Made by a program: the position numbers and the translations under genes | The notes under the pieces: generated by a model | What the model was told of the DNA's origin: nothing | What the model saw: only the letters and a program-made list of their open reading frames with translations | Databases searched by the model: none | Shown here: piece after piece, positions 11,418-18,164 of the stretch | Layout: each line of letters begins with the position of its first letter | Numbering within the stretch: the first letter of the stretch is position 1 | Virus record (IMG/VR): IMGVR_UViG_3300027637_000031 | Coordinates: 1-22,305 of that record | DNA: 22,305 bases | Source of the DNA: a virus | Direction: 5' to 3' (one strand)

Positions 11418-12959
11418 ATGCCGATCGCGCCCGAATACCTCCACCTTGTCTACCCAGACACGGTGTTCCACGCCCTGCTCTACGGCCGCGCCTCCCGCGA
11501 CCCCCGCAAAAAGGGCCGCAGCGTCGGCGACCAACTCGACACCGGACAAGACCTCTGCGACGCCCACGGCTGGCCCGTCGCCGAAACCTTCCGCGACATC
11601 GACCGCTCCGCCTCCCGCCACGCACGCCGAGCCCGCGACGACTTCGAGGCACTCATCGCAGCCATCGAAGCGAAGAAGGGTCGCATCGTCGTCGCCTTCG
11701 AGGCCTCCCGCTACTACCGCGACGTCGAGGTCTACATCCGGCTCCGCAATGCGTGCATGGCCGCCAACGTCCTGCTCTGCTACAACGGCCAGGTCTACGA
11801 CCTGTCCAAGCGCGAGGACCGCAAGGCCACCGCGATGGACGCCATCGCCGCCGAGGACGAAGCCGAAGGCATCCGCGACCGCGTGCTCCGCTCCACCCGC
11901 GCGCAGGCGAAGAAGGGTCTTCCCCACGGCCGCCTCCTGTACGGCTACGCCCGCCGCTACGACCCCGACACCGGCGACCTCATCGAGCAATACCCCCACC
12001 CCGAGCAAGGGCCCACCGTGCTGGAGGTGTTCGAGCGGGTCGCCGCAGGCGAGACCGAGTACTCGATCCTCCAGGACCTCAAGTCGCGCGGCGAACGCAC
12101 GCCCGGGGTGGAGTGGGACTACTACCACCTGCCGAACATGCTGCGGAACGTGGGCTACAAGGGACGCCGCATGCATCGCGGGGAAGACTTCGGCGAGGCA
12201 ACGTGGCCAGCAATCGTGCCGGAAGAACTCTTCGACCAGGTCCAGGAGATTCTCGGGAACGAGTCACGGAGCACGGTGCGGGACTACGCGGTGAAGCACC
12301 TGCTGTCGGGGATCGCACGCTGCGGCGAGTGCCCGGACCACCCGCACCTTCGGGTGGGGAAGTCCCGCGGGCACCTGGTCTATGACTGCTCGGCCCGCTT
12401 CGATACGCAGATGAACAAGGACAAACTCGACGCGTACGTGGAAGAGGCCGTCGTGTCGTGGCTGGGGTCCAGGGCGGCGGTGGCCGCGTTCCAGTCGGAC
12501 GAGCAGGAGAAGCGGGCGGAGCGGGCGCGCGCCCGGCAAAAGGCGCTTCAGCGGCAGCTGGACGAGGCGCGGGAGATGTCGGCAACGTTCAAGGACGACG
12601 GGGTGACGCCGCGCCTGTCACTGACGTCGCTGGCCGTGCAGGAGGACCGGCTCGTGCCGCAGATCGAGGCCGCCAAGGCGGAGGCTCAGGCGATGGACGC
12701 GCCGCCGCTGGTGCGCCGGCTCGTCGGCCGTCCGGATGTTCAGGACATCTGGAACGAGGAGCTGACGATCGAGCAGCAGCGGACGGTGTTGCGGGCGGTG
12801 GTCAACATCCGTCTGAACAAGGCCAGGAGCAGGGGCGTACGAACTATAGAGCCGGGTCGTATCACGCTGCGGTTCTACGGGCATCCGGAGTTCAGGGACC
12901 AACCACGTTATGCCCGCGGGAGCGTTCCCGCCCCGGCTGCTGAGTCGGGAACGGAATGA
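11418..12959 (+). CDS. int: large serine recombinase (phage integrase)
   Basis: A 513-residue protein from ATG 11418. It carries out site-specific strand exchange between phage attP and host attB. The resolvase-type catalytic domain is near residues 16-155, with the nucleophile S26 in YGRASRD followed by SVGDQLDTG. The recombinase domain (about 170-285) includes PHGRLLYGYARRYD and ILQDLKSRG. The zinc-ribbon region starts LLSGIARCGEC with C302 and C305, and a third cysteine is C324 (YDC), but the usual fourth cysteine is absent and only Thr/Gln/Met appear there. A coiled-coil region (about 357-385) follows, and the C-terminus is basic. The length is typical of the family. Its 3' end overlaps the convergent membrane protein gene by 68 bases. 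Confidence 0.95.
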   Translation: MPIAPEYLHLVYPDTVFHALLYGRASRDPRKKGRSVGDQLDTGQDLCDAHGWPVAETFRDIDRSASRHARRARDDFEALIAAIEAKKGRIVVAFEASRYYRDVEVYIRLRNACMAANVLLCYNGQVYDLSKREDRKATAMDAIAAEDEAEGIRDRVLRSTRAQAKKGLPHGRLLYGYARRYDPDTGDLIEQYPHPEQGPTVLEVFERVAAGETEYSILQDLKSRGERTPGVEWDYYHLPNMLRNVGYKGRRMHRGEDFGEATWPAIVPEELFDQVQEILGNESRSTVRDYAVKHLLSGIARCGECPDHPHLRVGKSRGHLVYDCSARFDTQMNKDKLDAYVEEAVVSWLGSRAAVAAFQSDEQEKRAERARARQKALQRQLDEAREMSATFKDDGVTPRLSLTSLAVQEDRLVPQIEAAKAEAQAMDAPPLVRRLVGRPDVQDIWNEELTIEQQRTVLRAVVNIRLNKARSRGVRTIEPGRITLRFYGHPEFRDQPRYARGSVPAPAAESGTE

Positions 12960-13425
12960 CGGAGCTGCGCTCAGGCTGCTTCTGCTTCTGGCTGCGCATC
13001 AGGTCAGCAATCTCGTCCAGGGACTGGCAGATCAAGGCGGCACGTTTCTCCTCGAACTCTGCGTCCAGCTTTGCCCGTTCGGCGATCAGGGTGGCTGCTG
13101 CGTGGGCGCGGTCGGCGGCAGCTGCGCGCATGAGTCGCTGCTGGTCGTTCTCCAGTACGGCCTTAGCGGCGAAGTACCCGTCGCGTTCGTCCCGCGCTGC
13201 TTGGGTGGCGGCAGCCAGTTGGCGGCGCTCGGCGGTGGTGTTGGTGACCCATCGCCTGATCACGGTGAGGGCGATCAGTGTGAGTGCGGTCGTGGTGAGA
13301 CCGACTCCGGCGATGGAGTGTGCGGGGCCGCCTCGTGTTACGCCGTAGAGAATTTCTGCGAGACCTGTGACCAGGACCACCGTCGCCGCGGTGACGGTGG
13401 TCCGAGTGCTGGCTGTGAGATCCAT
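12892..13425 (-). CDS. two-span membrane protein with long cytoplasmic coiled coil
   Basis: A 177-residue protein from ATG 13425, with GGGGGTG just upstream; GTG 13431 is possible. Two membrane segments are visible, about residues 10-27 (VTAATVVLVTGLAEIL) and 37-55 (IAGVGLTTTALTLIALTVI). A charged helical coiled coil (about 64-140) contains many Ala, Glu and Arg residues (EFEEKRAALICQSLDEIADL). The tail is Gln/Pro-rich. It is convergent with the integrase and overlaps it by 68 bases at the stops. No enzymatic motif is present. It sits next to the repressor gene, 13 bases after it on the same strand, so it may be expressed in lysogens, where a membrane role such as superinfection exclusion is conceivable but unproven. 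Confidence 0.72.
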   Translation of the reverse strand: MDLTASTRTTVTAATVVLVTGLAEILYGVTRGGPAHSIAGVGLTTTALTLIALTVIRRWVTNTTAERRQLAAATQAARDERDGYFAAKAVLENDQQRLMRAAAADRAHAAATLIAERAKLDAEFEEKRAALICQSLDEIADLMRSQKQKQPERSSVIPFPTQQPGRERSRGHNVVGP

Positions 13426-13438
13426 GCACACCCCCGGG

Positions 13439-13888
13439 TTACATGCGTGCTGCCGTTCCTCCGTGGGTGTCGTCGGCGGTGTCTTCTTGTGGGCGGGTGA
13501 GTTTGTCGACGACTGCGCGGAACATCATTTTGCCCACGTCGTCGGTGATGCCGAGCCCCTCTGCCACGTCCTCTACGGAGTTGGATTCGGAGCCTACCTG
13601 TGACGGATCAGTTTCGGACAGTGTCTGAAGTGATTCGGGAGAAATCAGCTCGGTTCTGACGAGCAGGTCGATGGGGTTCATGTTGATCGCTTCGGCGAGA
13701 GGTCCGAGGAACCGCAGCTCAGGGATGGCTTGGCCGTTGAGCATGCGGGAGATGCTGCTTTCGGACATGCCGGTGTCCCGGGCGAGTCGGGCTTGGGACC
13801 CGTGGCCGGTATAGCCAGCACGCTGAGCCGCTGGGACGACGACCGCAGCGAAGCGCTGCGCGTGCGTGGGGGGCGTGGCATCGGTCAT
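13439..13888 (-). CDS. XRE-family phage repressor (CI-like)
   Basis: A 149-residue protein from ATG 13888; the open frame continues upstream to 13972 but through palindromic operator sequence. The helix-turn-helix covers about residues 30-64: GSQARLARDTG, then the recognition helix MSESSISRMLNGQ at 41-53, and LGPLAEAINMNPIDLL. The C-terminal part (about 75-149) is acidic and Ser-rich, with a short predicted helix (DVGKMMFRAVVDKL), and has no S24-type self-cleavage Ser-Lys pair. It is divergent from a Cro-like gene across 250 bases of palindromes. Its recognition helix matches that of the Cro-like protein closely, so both may bind the same CTCCCT-AGGGAG sites. It is the most likely lysogeny repressor. 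Confidence 0.85.
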   Translation of the reverse strand: MTDATPPTHAQRFAAVVVPAAQRAGYTGHGSQARLARDTGMSESSISRMLNGQAIPELRFLGPLAEAINMNPIDLLVRTELISPESLQTLSETDPSQVGSESNSVEDVAEGLGITDDVGKMMFRAVVDKLTRPQEDTADDTHGGTAARM

Positions 13889-13903
13889 GTCCCGAAACTG
13901 TAC

Positions 13904-13919
13904 CTCCCTAGTTAGGGAG
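13904..13919. promoter_or_regulatory. operator O1: CTCCCTAGTTAGGGAG
   Basis: A palindrome with 7-bp arms and a 2-base centre, 15 bases from the repressor start. It contains a Shine-Dalgarno-like AGGGAG on the minus strand, so binding here would block the repressor's own initiation region (negative autoregulation). Confidence 0.6.
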
Positions 13920-13948
13920 AATCCAGATAATCCCTGAGCCGCAAGTGT

Positions 13949-13958
13949 CGCGATCGCG
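13949..13958. repeat. palindrome CGCGATCGCG
   Basis: A perfect 10-bp palindrome in the repressor/Cro intergenic region. It is too short and GC-rich to be significant alone, but adds to the density of symmetric sites there. Confidence 0.2.
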
Positions 13959-13964
13959 CCAGCC

Positions 13965-13982
13965 ACCTGCATTAACGCAGGT
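13965..13982. promoter_or_regulatory. palindrome ACCTGC-ATTAAC-GCAGGT
   Basis: Perfect 6-bp arms with a TTAA core, midway between the two divergent genes. It could be an additional operator or host-factor site, and is unrelated to the CTCCCT family. Confidence 0.35.
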
Positions 13983-13997
13983 CACTCGCACATCTAG

Positions 13998-14009
13998 GTG
14001 AAAGTTCAC
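13998..14009. promoter_or_regulatory. palindrome GTGAA-AG-TTCAC
   Basis: Perfect 5-bp arms with a 2-base centre. It is followed by CATAAA, which could be part of a rightward promoter, but no good -35 partner was found. Confidence 0.25.
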
Positions 14010-14037
14010 ATAAAACCGCCCCCATTTACTCCGCAAC

Positions 14038-14053
14038 CTCCCTTGCGAGGGAG
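14038..14053. promoter_or_regulatory. operator O2: CTCCCTTGCGAGGGAG
   Basis: Perfect 6-bp arms (7-bp if the flanking C/G are included) with a 4-base centre, sharing CTCCCT-n4-AGGGAG with O1. Its centre is 134 bases from O1. It sits about 86 bases upstream of the Cro-like start, where a rightward promoter would be expected. Confidence 0.6.
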
Positions 14054-14071
14054 GGACAACTATGCGAGAGT

Positions 14072-14087
14072 CTCCCTCGTGAGCAAG
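14072..14087. promoter_or_regulatory. degenerate operator O3: CTCCCTCGTGAGCAAG
   Basis: The left half is a perfect CTCCCT; the right half AGCAAG matches AGGGAG at 4 of 6 positions. Its centre is 34 bases from O2 (about three helical turns), so paired binding on one face is possible. Confidence 0.45.
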
Positions 14088-14114
14088 GAAACACCCTCTG
14101 AAAACCCCCACCAA

Positions 14115-14130
14115 CCACCCCCCGAGGGAG
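14115..14130. promoter_or_regulatory. possible operator half-site O4 over the Cro-like ribosome binding site
   Basis: The right half AGGGAG is perfect while the left half is poor (3 of 6). Its centre is 43 bases from O3. The sequence also serves as the Shine-Dalgarno site for GTG 14139, so the match may reflect that function only. Confidence 0.25.
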
Positions 14131-14138
14131 GTGACTAC

Positions 14139-14363
14139 GTGTTCCGTCTCGACGTACCCAAGCTCCTCGAAGCCGCAAAGAACCGCGGCGACGACACCCA
14201 GGCCAAGATCAGCCGCCGGACCGGGATCGCCGAATCGTCCGTGTCCCGCTACCTGCGCGGCGAAGCCCAGCCCGACCTGAACTCCGCCATGCGGATCGCC
14301 GAGCAGTACGACCTCGACCTGCGGGGCGTAATCAAGCGCGTCCCCATCCAGGCCGCCGCATGA
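14139..14363 (+). CDS. Cro-like XRE regulator, first gene of the early operon
   Basis: A 74-residue protein from GTG 14139, with GGGAGG 7 bases upstream. The frame is open back to 13998, and GTG 14079 is an alternative, but only 14139 has a good ribosome binding site. Residues about 8-58 form the helix-turn-helix: LLEAAKNRGDDTQAKISRRTG, recognition helix IAESSVSRYLRGE at 30-42, and AMRIAEQYDLDL. The recognition helix is nearly the same as in the divergent repressor (SESSISRMLNGQ). It has only the DNA-binding domain, typical of Cro. It begins a tightly packed operon extending to the end of the window and would switch expression toward lysis. Confidence 0.85.
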   Translation: MFRLDVPKLLEAAKNRGDDTQAKISRRTGIAESSVSRYLRGEAQPDLNSAMRIAEQYDLDLRGVIKRVPIQAAA

Positions 14364-14548
14364 CCCGCGAACAGCGCCGAGCGCTCCTCGGCGACGCCGT
14401 CATCGAGCACATCCACGACCTCGTCGAAGCCGCCCCCGAGCCGGGACCCGAACTGATCAGTCGGCTCCGTCTGATCCTCGCGCCGGCTGCGGCTCGCTTG
14501 CAGGCACGTAAGGCGTCCGAGGCGGCTGCTGCGGCCGACGCCGCCTGA
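14360..14548 (+). CDS. small helical early protein, unknown function
   Basis: A 62-residue protein from ATG 14360, overlapping the previous stop by ATGA. It is wholly helical: TREQRRALLGDAVIEHIHDLVEAA about 2-25 and a helix of Ile, Leu, Arg and Ala (LISRLRLILAPAAARLQARK) about 32-51. The end is Ala-rich. No recognised domain. Coupling to the Cro-like gene suggests joint expression. It is followed by the largest gap in the early operon (88 bases), which contains no convincing terminator. Confidence 0.7.
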   Translation: MTREQRRALLGDAVIEHIHDLVEAAPEPGPELISRLRLILAPAAARLQARKASEAAAAADAA

Positions 14549-14636
14549 CCCCACCAACGCCGAAGGGCCGCCCGACTTCCCGGCCTGGCGACCCAACGAC
14601 TCGGCGACCCCTACACACAGAGAAAGAGAGGCCCCC

Positions 14637-15071
14637 GTGGCCACATCCTTGCAGACCAGCAGCAGAGTTCTTCCGCTGCACCAGGCGCCTCAAGCCCGCC
14701 CGACGACCCTGCCCGCCGTGTTCCGTACGGCCGCCCGGTTGATCGTGGCGAACGGCCACCACCAGGGCGACTACTGCCCCGACCCGTTCGACCGGATCTC
14801 GAAGACGCCGCACGCCGAGCGCCCGCTGTCGATCGTCGCCGCGATCCGCTGCGCGGTGTCGGGGAGCCCGCACCGGGAGACGCCGCTGGCTGAGGCCGCG
14901 GTGAAGACGCTGGCCGGCCGTCTGGAGGTGGACGGCGAACCCGCGTGGAACGACGAGCCGTACTGGCTGGAGGGGCACGTCGCGGCCTGGGGTGACGTGG
15001 AGGGCCGTCGGGTGGAGTCGGTTGTGGCGGTGCTGGAGGCGGCTGCGGATGCGGTCGAGGTGACCGCATGA
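14637..15071 (+). CDS. DUF6197-like early protein
   Basis: A 144-residue protein from GTG 14637, with AGAGAGG upstream. After a variable N-terminus, residues about 25-75 read FRTAARLIVANGHHQGDYCPDPFD and LSIVAAIRCAVSG, a pattern I associate with DUF6197 proteins of Streptomyces and their phages. A second block EAAVKTLAGRL (about 85-95) and WNDEPYWLEGHVAAWGD (about 104-120) follow. The C-terminus is a helix of Val, Glu and Ala that overlaps the next ATG. The function of DUF6197 is unknown. Cytosolic, no membrane segment. The family call is from memory. Confidence 0.65.
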   Translation: MATSLQTSSRVLPLHQAPQARPTTLPAVFRTAARLIVANGHHQGDYCPDPFDRISKTPHAERPLSIVAAIRCAVSGSPHRETPLAEAAVKTLAGRLEVDGEPAWNDEPYWLEGHVAAWGDVEGRRVESVVAVLEAAADAVEVTA

Positions 15072-15817
15072 GCGCCCCGACGATCATGGAGCCGTCGGCG
15101 TGTACGTGGTGCGGGATCGCACGGCGTGGCCATGGGCGGCAGTACGCGGATGCGGCCGGGTGGCACGAGTGGGAGCGGCCGTCGCAGGAGCAGATTCTGG
15201 CGCGGATGAAGGCGCGCCGGTTGCAGTTGGCGGTGGCCCGGATGGGCGCGTTGCCGATGCCGGTGGGCGGGGAGCGCACGCTCGACGTGGTTGAGGAGGA
15301 GTTGACGGGCGTCAACCTCGCCTTGTGGGAGGAAGTTGAGGCGTACGCCCGGCTGCGGCTGGCGTTGGAGTCGGCGAGGCGTGGGCGGCGTGAGCTGCGG
15401 GCTCGGGTTGCCGAGTTGGAGGCGCAGCGTGATCGGCGTCGTGTCCGGCTCGTCGCGCTTCAGAACGACGCGCTGAACATGCGAGGGTCGCTGTCCCCGA
15501 TGGGTGAGGACCGCAAGGTTCCGTTCCCGTTGGGCGAGACGCTGACTCCGGCGGTGGAGTGGCTGATCGCTCGGGTCGCCGAGCTGGAGGCCGAGCCGCT
15601 CGCGTGGGCCTGGAAGCTCGACGCGAAGAGCCTCGACAACTTCCTGATCGCGCTCGGTTCGTTCAGCGAGCACGAGCCGATGGATGAGGCAGTCGACCGT
15701 ATCCACGAGCTGCTGCGGTCGTATCGCGAGACAACGTCGGTGGACGGGGTCACGTGGCGGATCGCCCCGACGCAGGCCCTCCGTGAGGACGAGCCCGAGA
15801 CGGGCGGTGCCTCGTGA
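15068..15817 (+). CDS. CxxC and coiled-coil early protein, unknown function
   Basis: A 249-residue protein from ATG 15068 overlapping the previous stop. The N-terminus has CTWCGIARRGHGRQ (about residues 12-25), a CxxC pair with nearby His that could hold one zinc. A charged coiled coil (about 79-137) with leucine heptads (RARVAELEAQRDRRRVRLVALQ) follows. The C-terminal part has segments such as LTPAVEWLIARVAELE and DNFLIALGSFSEHEPMDE. No enzyme motif is evident. It may be a structural or adaptor protein. GTGA overlap with the next gene. Confidence 0.75.
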   Translation: MSAPTIMEPSACTWCGIARRGHGRQYADAAGWHEWERPSQEQILARMKARRLQLAVARMGALPMPVGGERTLDVVEEELTGVNLALWEEVEAYARLRLALESARRGRRELRARVAELEAQRDRRRVRLVALQNDALNMRGSLSPMGEDRKVPFPLGETLTPAVEWLIARVAELEAEPLAWAWKLDAKSLDNFLIALGSFSEHEPMDEAVDRIHELLRSYRETTSVDGVTWRIAPTQALREDEPETGGAS

Positions 15818-16170
15818 CCGCCTACGAAAGCCGAGGCCGAGGCGTCCTTGTCAGGCTCCGCGTCGATCAGCGCCTGTCCCTGGAGGAATTGGCGCTCGTC
15901 CTGTTCGCCTCGTACGAGGACGTGGACGCCGAGCCGCACTTCACGGTGGACGACATCCGTAAGGCCGTCGCCGCTCAGCTGGTGCGGGGCGGCTCGGAGT
16001 CCACGTTGGACGCCTCCGACCGTATCGGTGCCGCCGCCGAGAACAGTGAGAAAGAGGAGGTGGCCGAGCGTCTGGCGTGGGCCCGGCGCATGGTCGCCAA
16101 GGCGTACCGCCGGGACTTCGTGAAGTTCCCCGAGGTGCTGGCCGCGTTCGAGCGGGGTGAGTCCGCATGA
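15814..16170 (+). CDS. early protein of unknown function
   Basis: A 118-residue protein from GTG 15814 overlapping the previous stop. It begins with a basic segment (GRGVLVRLRVDQRLSLEELALVLF), which could be a helix-turn-helix-like start, and contains an acidic, helical middle (VDDIRKAVAAQLVRGG and NSEKEEVAERLAWARRMV). The end is AYRRDFVKFPEVLAAFERGE. No cysteine pair or membrane segment. I do not recognise the family. It is coupled by 4-base overlaps on both sides. Confidence 0.7.
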   Translation: MTAYESRGRGVLVRLRVDQRLSLEELALVLFASYEDVDAEPHFTVDDIRKAVAAQLVRGGSESTLDASDRIGAAAENSEKEEVAERLAWARRMVAKAYRRDFVKFPEVLAAFERGESA

Positions 16171-16352
16171 ACGCCAACGACGAGCGACGTACCCAGATCG
16201 AGAAGGTCGCGGGCCTCGAACGCGAAGTGTTCGCGCAAGTCCATCCCATGGACCGCAACGGCCATCTCGTCCGCGAGTTCGCGCACGAGGTGAGGGCGCT
16301 CCTCGAACTGATCGCCTCCGCCTACAGCGAGGGCGGTGGCCGGGATGTATGA
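16167..16352 (+). CDS. small helical early protein
   Basis: A 61-residue protein from ATG 16167 overlapping the previous stop. It is charged and helical (ERRTQIEKVAGLEREVFAQV, then REFAHEVRALLELIASAYSEG). No recognised family. Its end overlaps the start of the following membrane protein. Confidence 0.65.
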   Translation: MNANDERRTQIEKVAGLEREVFAQVHPMDRNGHLVREFAHEVRALLELIASAYSEGGGRDV

Positions 16353-16572
16353 CACGCACACGCCCGCCGAGTGGGCGGCGTTCCTGTCGCTCGGTGTCGG
16401 AGTCCATGGCGCGTTCTCGGTGCCGTACTTCCTCCTCGTCGACGCCGAGCACCTCACCCCGCGCTTCGTGCGTGAACTCCCCGCCACGGCACGGGAGGCG
16501 ACGGCGAGCGCTGCTCTGTCGGCGGCCGTGCTCCTGCTGCTCCTCACCGCTCCGAAGGGCGTGACCCGATGA
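16345..16572 (+). CDS. small membrane protein
   Basis: A 75-residue protein read from ATG 16345; an in-frame GTG at 16336 is a slightly longer option. Two hydrophobic segments are visible, about residues 8-28 (WAAFLSLGVGVHGAFSVPYFLL) and 52-68 (ASAALSAAVLLLLLTA), joined by an acidic loop (VDAEHLTPRFVREL). A two-span inner membrane protein in the middle of an early operon is unusual and might act on the host membrane. It could be a superinfection-exclusion or host-takeover factor; nothing in the sequence decides this. Overlaps both neighbours. Confidence 0.7.
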   Translation: MYDTHTPAEWAAFLSLGVGVHGAFSVPYFLLVDAEHLTPRFVRELPATAREATASAALSAAVLLLLLTAPKGVTR

Positions 16573-16946
16573 CCACCGCGATCCGCCTGAAGGTCGTGCG
16601 CTACCAGTGCCCGCACTGCCACCGCACCCACTCCAAGAAACAGGCCGCTGAGCAGCACATCGCCCGCTGCTGGAACAACCCAGCCGCCCACGCCTGCAAG
16701 ACCTGCGAGCACTACACCCCTGCGGACCCTGACGGCCCGTACCCGGAGCACCCCGGCTGGCCCGAGCAGTGCGAACAGGGCCGCAAGTTGCTGTCCGGTC
16801 TCCACGCGGGCTGCCCCCTCTGGGGTCCACAGGCCGCGCCGTGCGCGGAGTGCTCGGCGCAGGTTCCGGCCGGGACTACGTACTGCTCGACCCGCTGCCG
16901 CAACGCGGCCGACCGCCACGACGACATGCCGGGAGGCGAGGGCTGA
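16569..16946 (+). CDS. multi zinc-finger early protein
   Basis: A 125-residue protein from ATG 16569 with three Cys clusters. The first is CPHCHRTHSKKQAAEQHIARC (about 14-34), resembling a C2H2-type finger with CxxC and two His. The second is CKTCEHYT (about 43-50) with later Cys at 68 and 81. The third is CAECSAQVPAGTTYCSTRC (about 92-110), a zinc-ribbon spacing. Up to three metal sites are therefore likely. Such proteins often bind nucleic acid or a host protein. Overlaps: ATGA with the previous gene and one base with the next. Function unknown. Confidence 0.75.
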   Translation: MTTAIRLKVVRYQCPHCHRTHSKKQAAEQHIARCWNNPAAHACKTCEHYTPADPDGPYPEHPGWPEQCEQGRKLLSGLHAGCPLWGPQAAPCAECSAQVPAGTTYCSTRCRNAADRHDDMPGGEG

Positions 16947-17173
16947 TGATGCCGAACTGTGACTGCGGCGCGTGCTGCGACGCGTGCGGGCACTACGACG
17001 ACTGCATTCGCAACGCGGGCCGCGAGTTGAGCGTGGCGGATGAGATCGCGTTGGAGGACGGATACCGGCCGTCGCAGGGCGCGTCGGAGATCAAGCACCC
17101 GACGATGCGGGCCACCCGCAAGCGCCTCGCGGCGAACCCGCTGCCCGAGCAGCAGGACCGGAGGACGGCATGA
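16946..17173 (+). CDS. small Cys-rich early protein
   Basis: A 75-residue protein from ATG 16946, with GGGAGGCGAGGG upstream. The first 25 residues hold CDCGACCDACGHYDDC, with six cysteines in a very dense cluster that could bind one or two metal ions. The rest is charged and basic, including RATRKRLAAN. No family recognised. It ends in an ATGA overlap with the next gene. Confidence 0.7.
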   Translation: MMPNCDCGACCDACGHYDDCIRNAGRELSVADEIALEDGYRPSQGASEIKHPTMRATRKRLAANPLPEQQDRRTA

Positions 17174-17703
17174 GCACCTCCACGTGGATCTGCACGGACA
17201 ACCCGTGGCACGAGTGGGACGGCCTCGCCTGCCGCTGGTGCGACGCCACCCGCACCCCCGCGGAGGCGATCGTGTCGCAGCTCGCGAGTCGGCGCGGCGG
17301 GAGCGAGGCCGCCGCGAAGGCACTCGTCGACGCCCACCGCGCCCAGGTTCTCGCTGGGGCCGATCTGCTGCCCAAAGCGGACGTCGTCGCCTGGCTGACG
17401 AAGAAGGCCCGCGAGAACACGCCGATCGAGCAACTCGCGTCGAAGGTCGCCCGTGGTGCGGTCCGCCCGGACAACCTGCGGATGCTGCCCGCCACGTTCT
17501 TCGAGGCGGACCGCACCTACATCCGCGAGCACCACGGCGACACGATCCGCTTCCTCGTCGAGTACGTCAGCACCTCACCCGACGGCCGTCAGGAGGTCGC
17601 ACACGGCTGGCGGACCCGCTCCTGGGACCCCGGCTGGGAGCCCTCCGACTCGGACGACTTCACCCTCTGGACCGACGTCACCGAGGCGGGTGAGCCGTCA
17701 TGA
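17170..17703 (+). CDS. early protein with N-terminal CxxC, unknown function
   Basis: A 177-residue protein from ATG 17170. The start has WICTDNPWHEWDGLACRWC (residues 6-24) with three cysteines and a histidine in a possible zinc site. A helical middle follows (AAAKALVDAHRAQVLAGADLL, then DVVAWLTKKARENT), then a beta-rich C-terminus (FLVEYVSTSPDG, GWRTRSWDPGWEP). I cannot assign a family. Stop and next start overlap by ATGA. Confidence 0.7.
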   Translation: MSTSTWICTDNPWHEWDGLACRWCDATRTPAEAIVSQLASRRGGSEAAAKALVDAHRAQVLAGADLLPKADVVAWLTKKARENTPIEQLASKVARGAVRPDNLRMLPATFFEADRTYIREHHGDTIRFLVEYVSTSPDGRQEVAHGWRTRSWDPGWEPSDSDDFTLWTDVTEAGEPS

Positions 17704-18164
17704 CCGAGGCAACGATCCGCCGCGAGTACCTCCTCGCCGCCCTCCGGCGCTTCGGCGGACCGGTCACCACCCAGCGGGCCTTGAACATCTACGCCAAGTC
17801 ACGCGAGTGGACCACGACCGGCAGGAACACCGCACGCCGCGACCTACGGGACCTCGCCCGGCGCGCATACCTCGTACCCGCCGAGCACCAAGGACGCCGC
17901 TTCTACCAACTCGGCAGCGACCCCAGCCCCATGCACCCCACCGCACGCGGGTCCCGGAAGGCCGTCCTGGAGGCGATCCAGACGGAGGGCGGCGAGTGGA
18001 CCACCGGCCGTATCAGGCACACGTGGCAACAGCTCATCGGCACGCACATCCTCCGCTTCACCGCGCGCCGCTACCTCGCCGCTCTGCACCGCGACGGCTA
18101 CCTCGACCAGCACGGCCACGGAACACCGCGCCGCTTCTACACCGTCAGGAAGGACAACGCCTGA
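17700..18164 (+). CDS. winged-helix DNA-binding protein
   Basis: A 154-residue protein from ATG 17700. It appears to hold two winged-helix units: the first about residues 5-70 (REYLLAALRRFGGPVTTQRALN, NTARRDLRDLARRAYLVP, wing RRFYQLGS) and the second about 83-148 (SRKAVLEAIQTEGGEW, ARRYLAALHRDGYLD, wing PRRFYTVRK). Repeats of this type bind DNA and may recognise an origin or promoter. It lies immediately before the recombination genes and could act as a replication initiator-like or operon regulator. Function is inferred from fold only. Confidence 0.75.
   Translation: MTEATIRREYLLAALRRFGGPVTTQRALNIYAKSREWTTTGRNTARRDLRDLARRAYLVPAEHQGRRFYQLGSDPSPMHPTARGSRKAVLEAIQTEGGEWTTGRIRHTWQQLIGTHILRFTARRYLAALHRDGYLDQHGHGTPRRFYTVRKDNA

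Noticed and set aside
11385-12176. Long minus-strand frame within the integrase region
   Set aside because: It is antisense to the catalytic part of the serine integrase and has no start signals or recognisable domain.
13998-14138. N-terminal extension of the Cro-like protein back to 13998 or 14079
   Set aside because: The region carries operators and is Pro-rich without similarity to HTH proteins. GTG 14139 has a good ribosome binding site; GTG 14079 remains a minor alternative.
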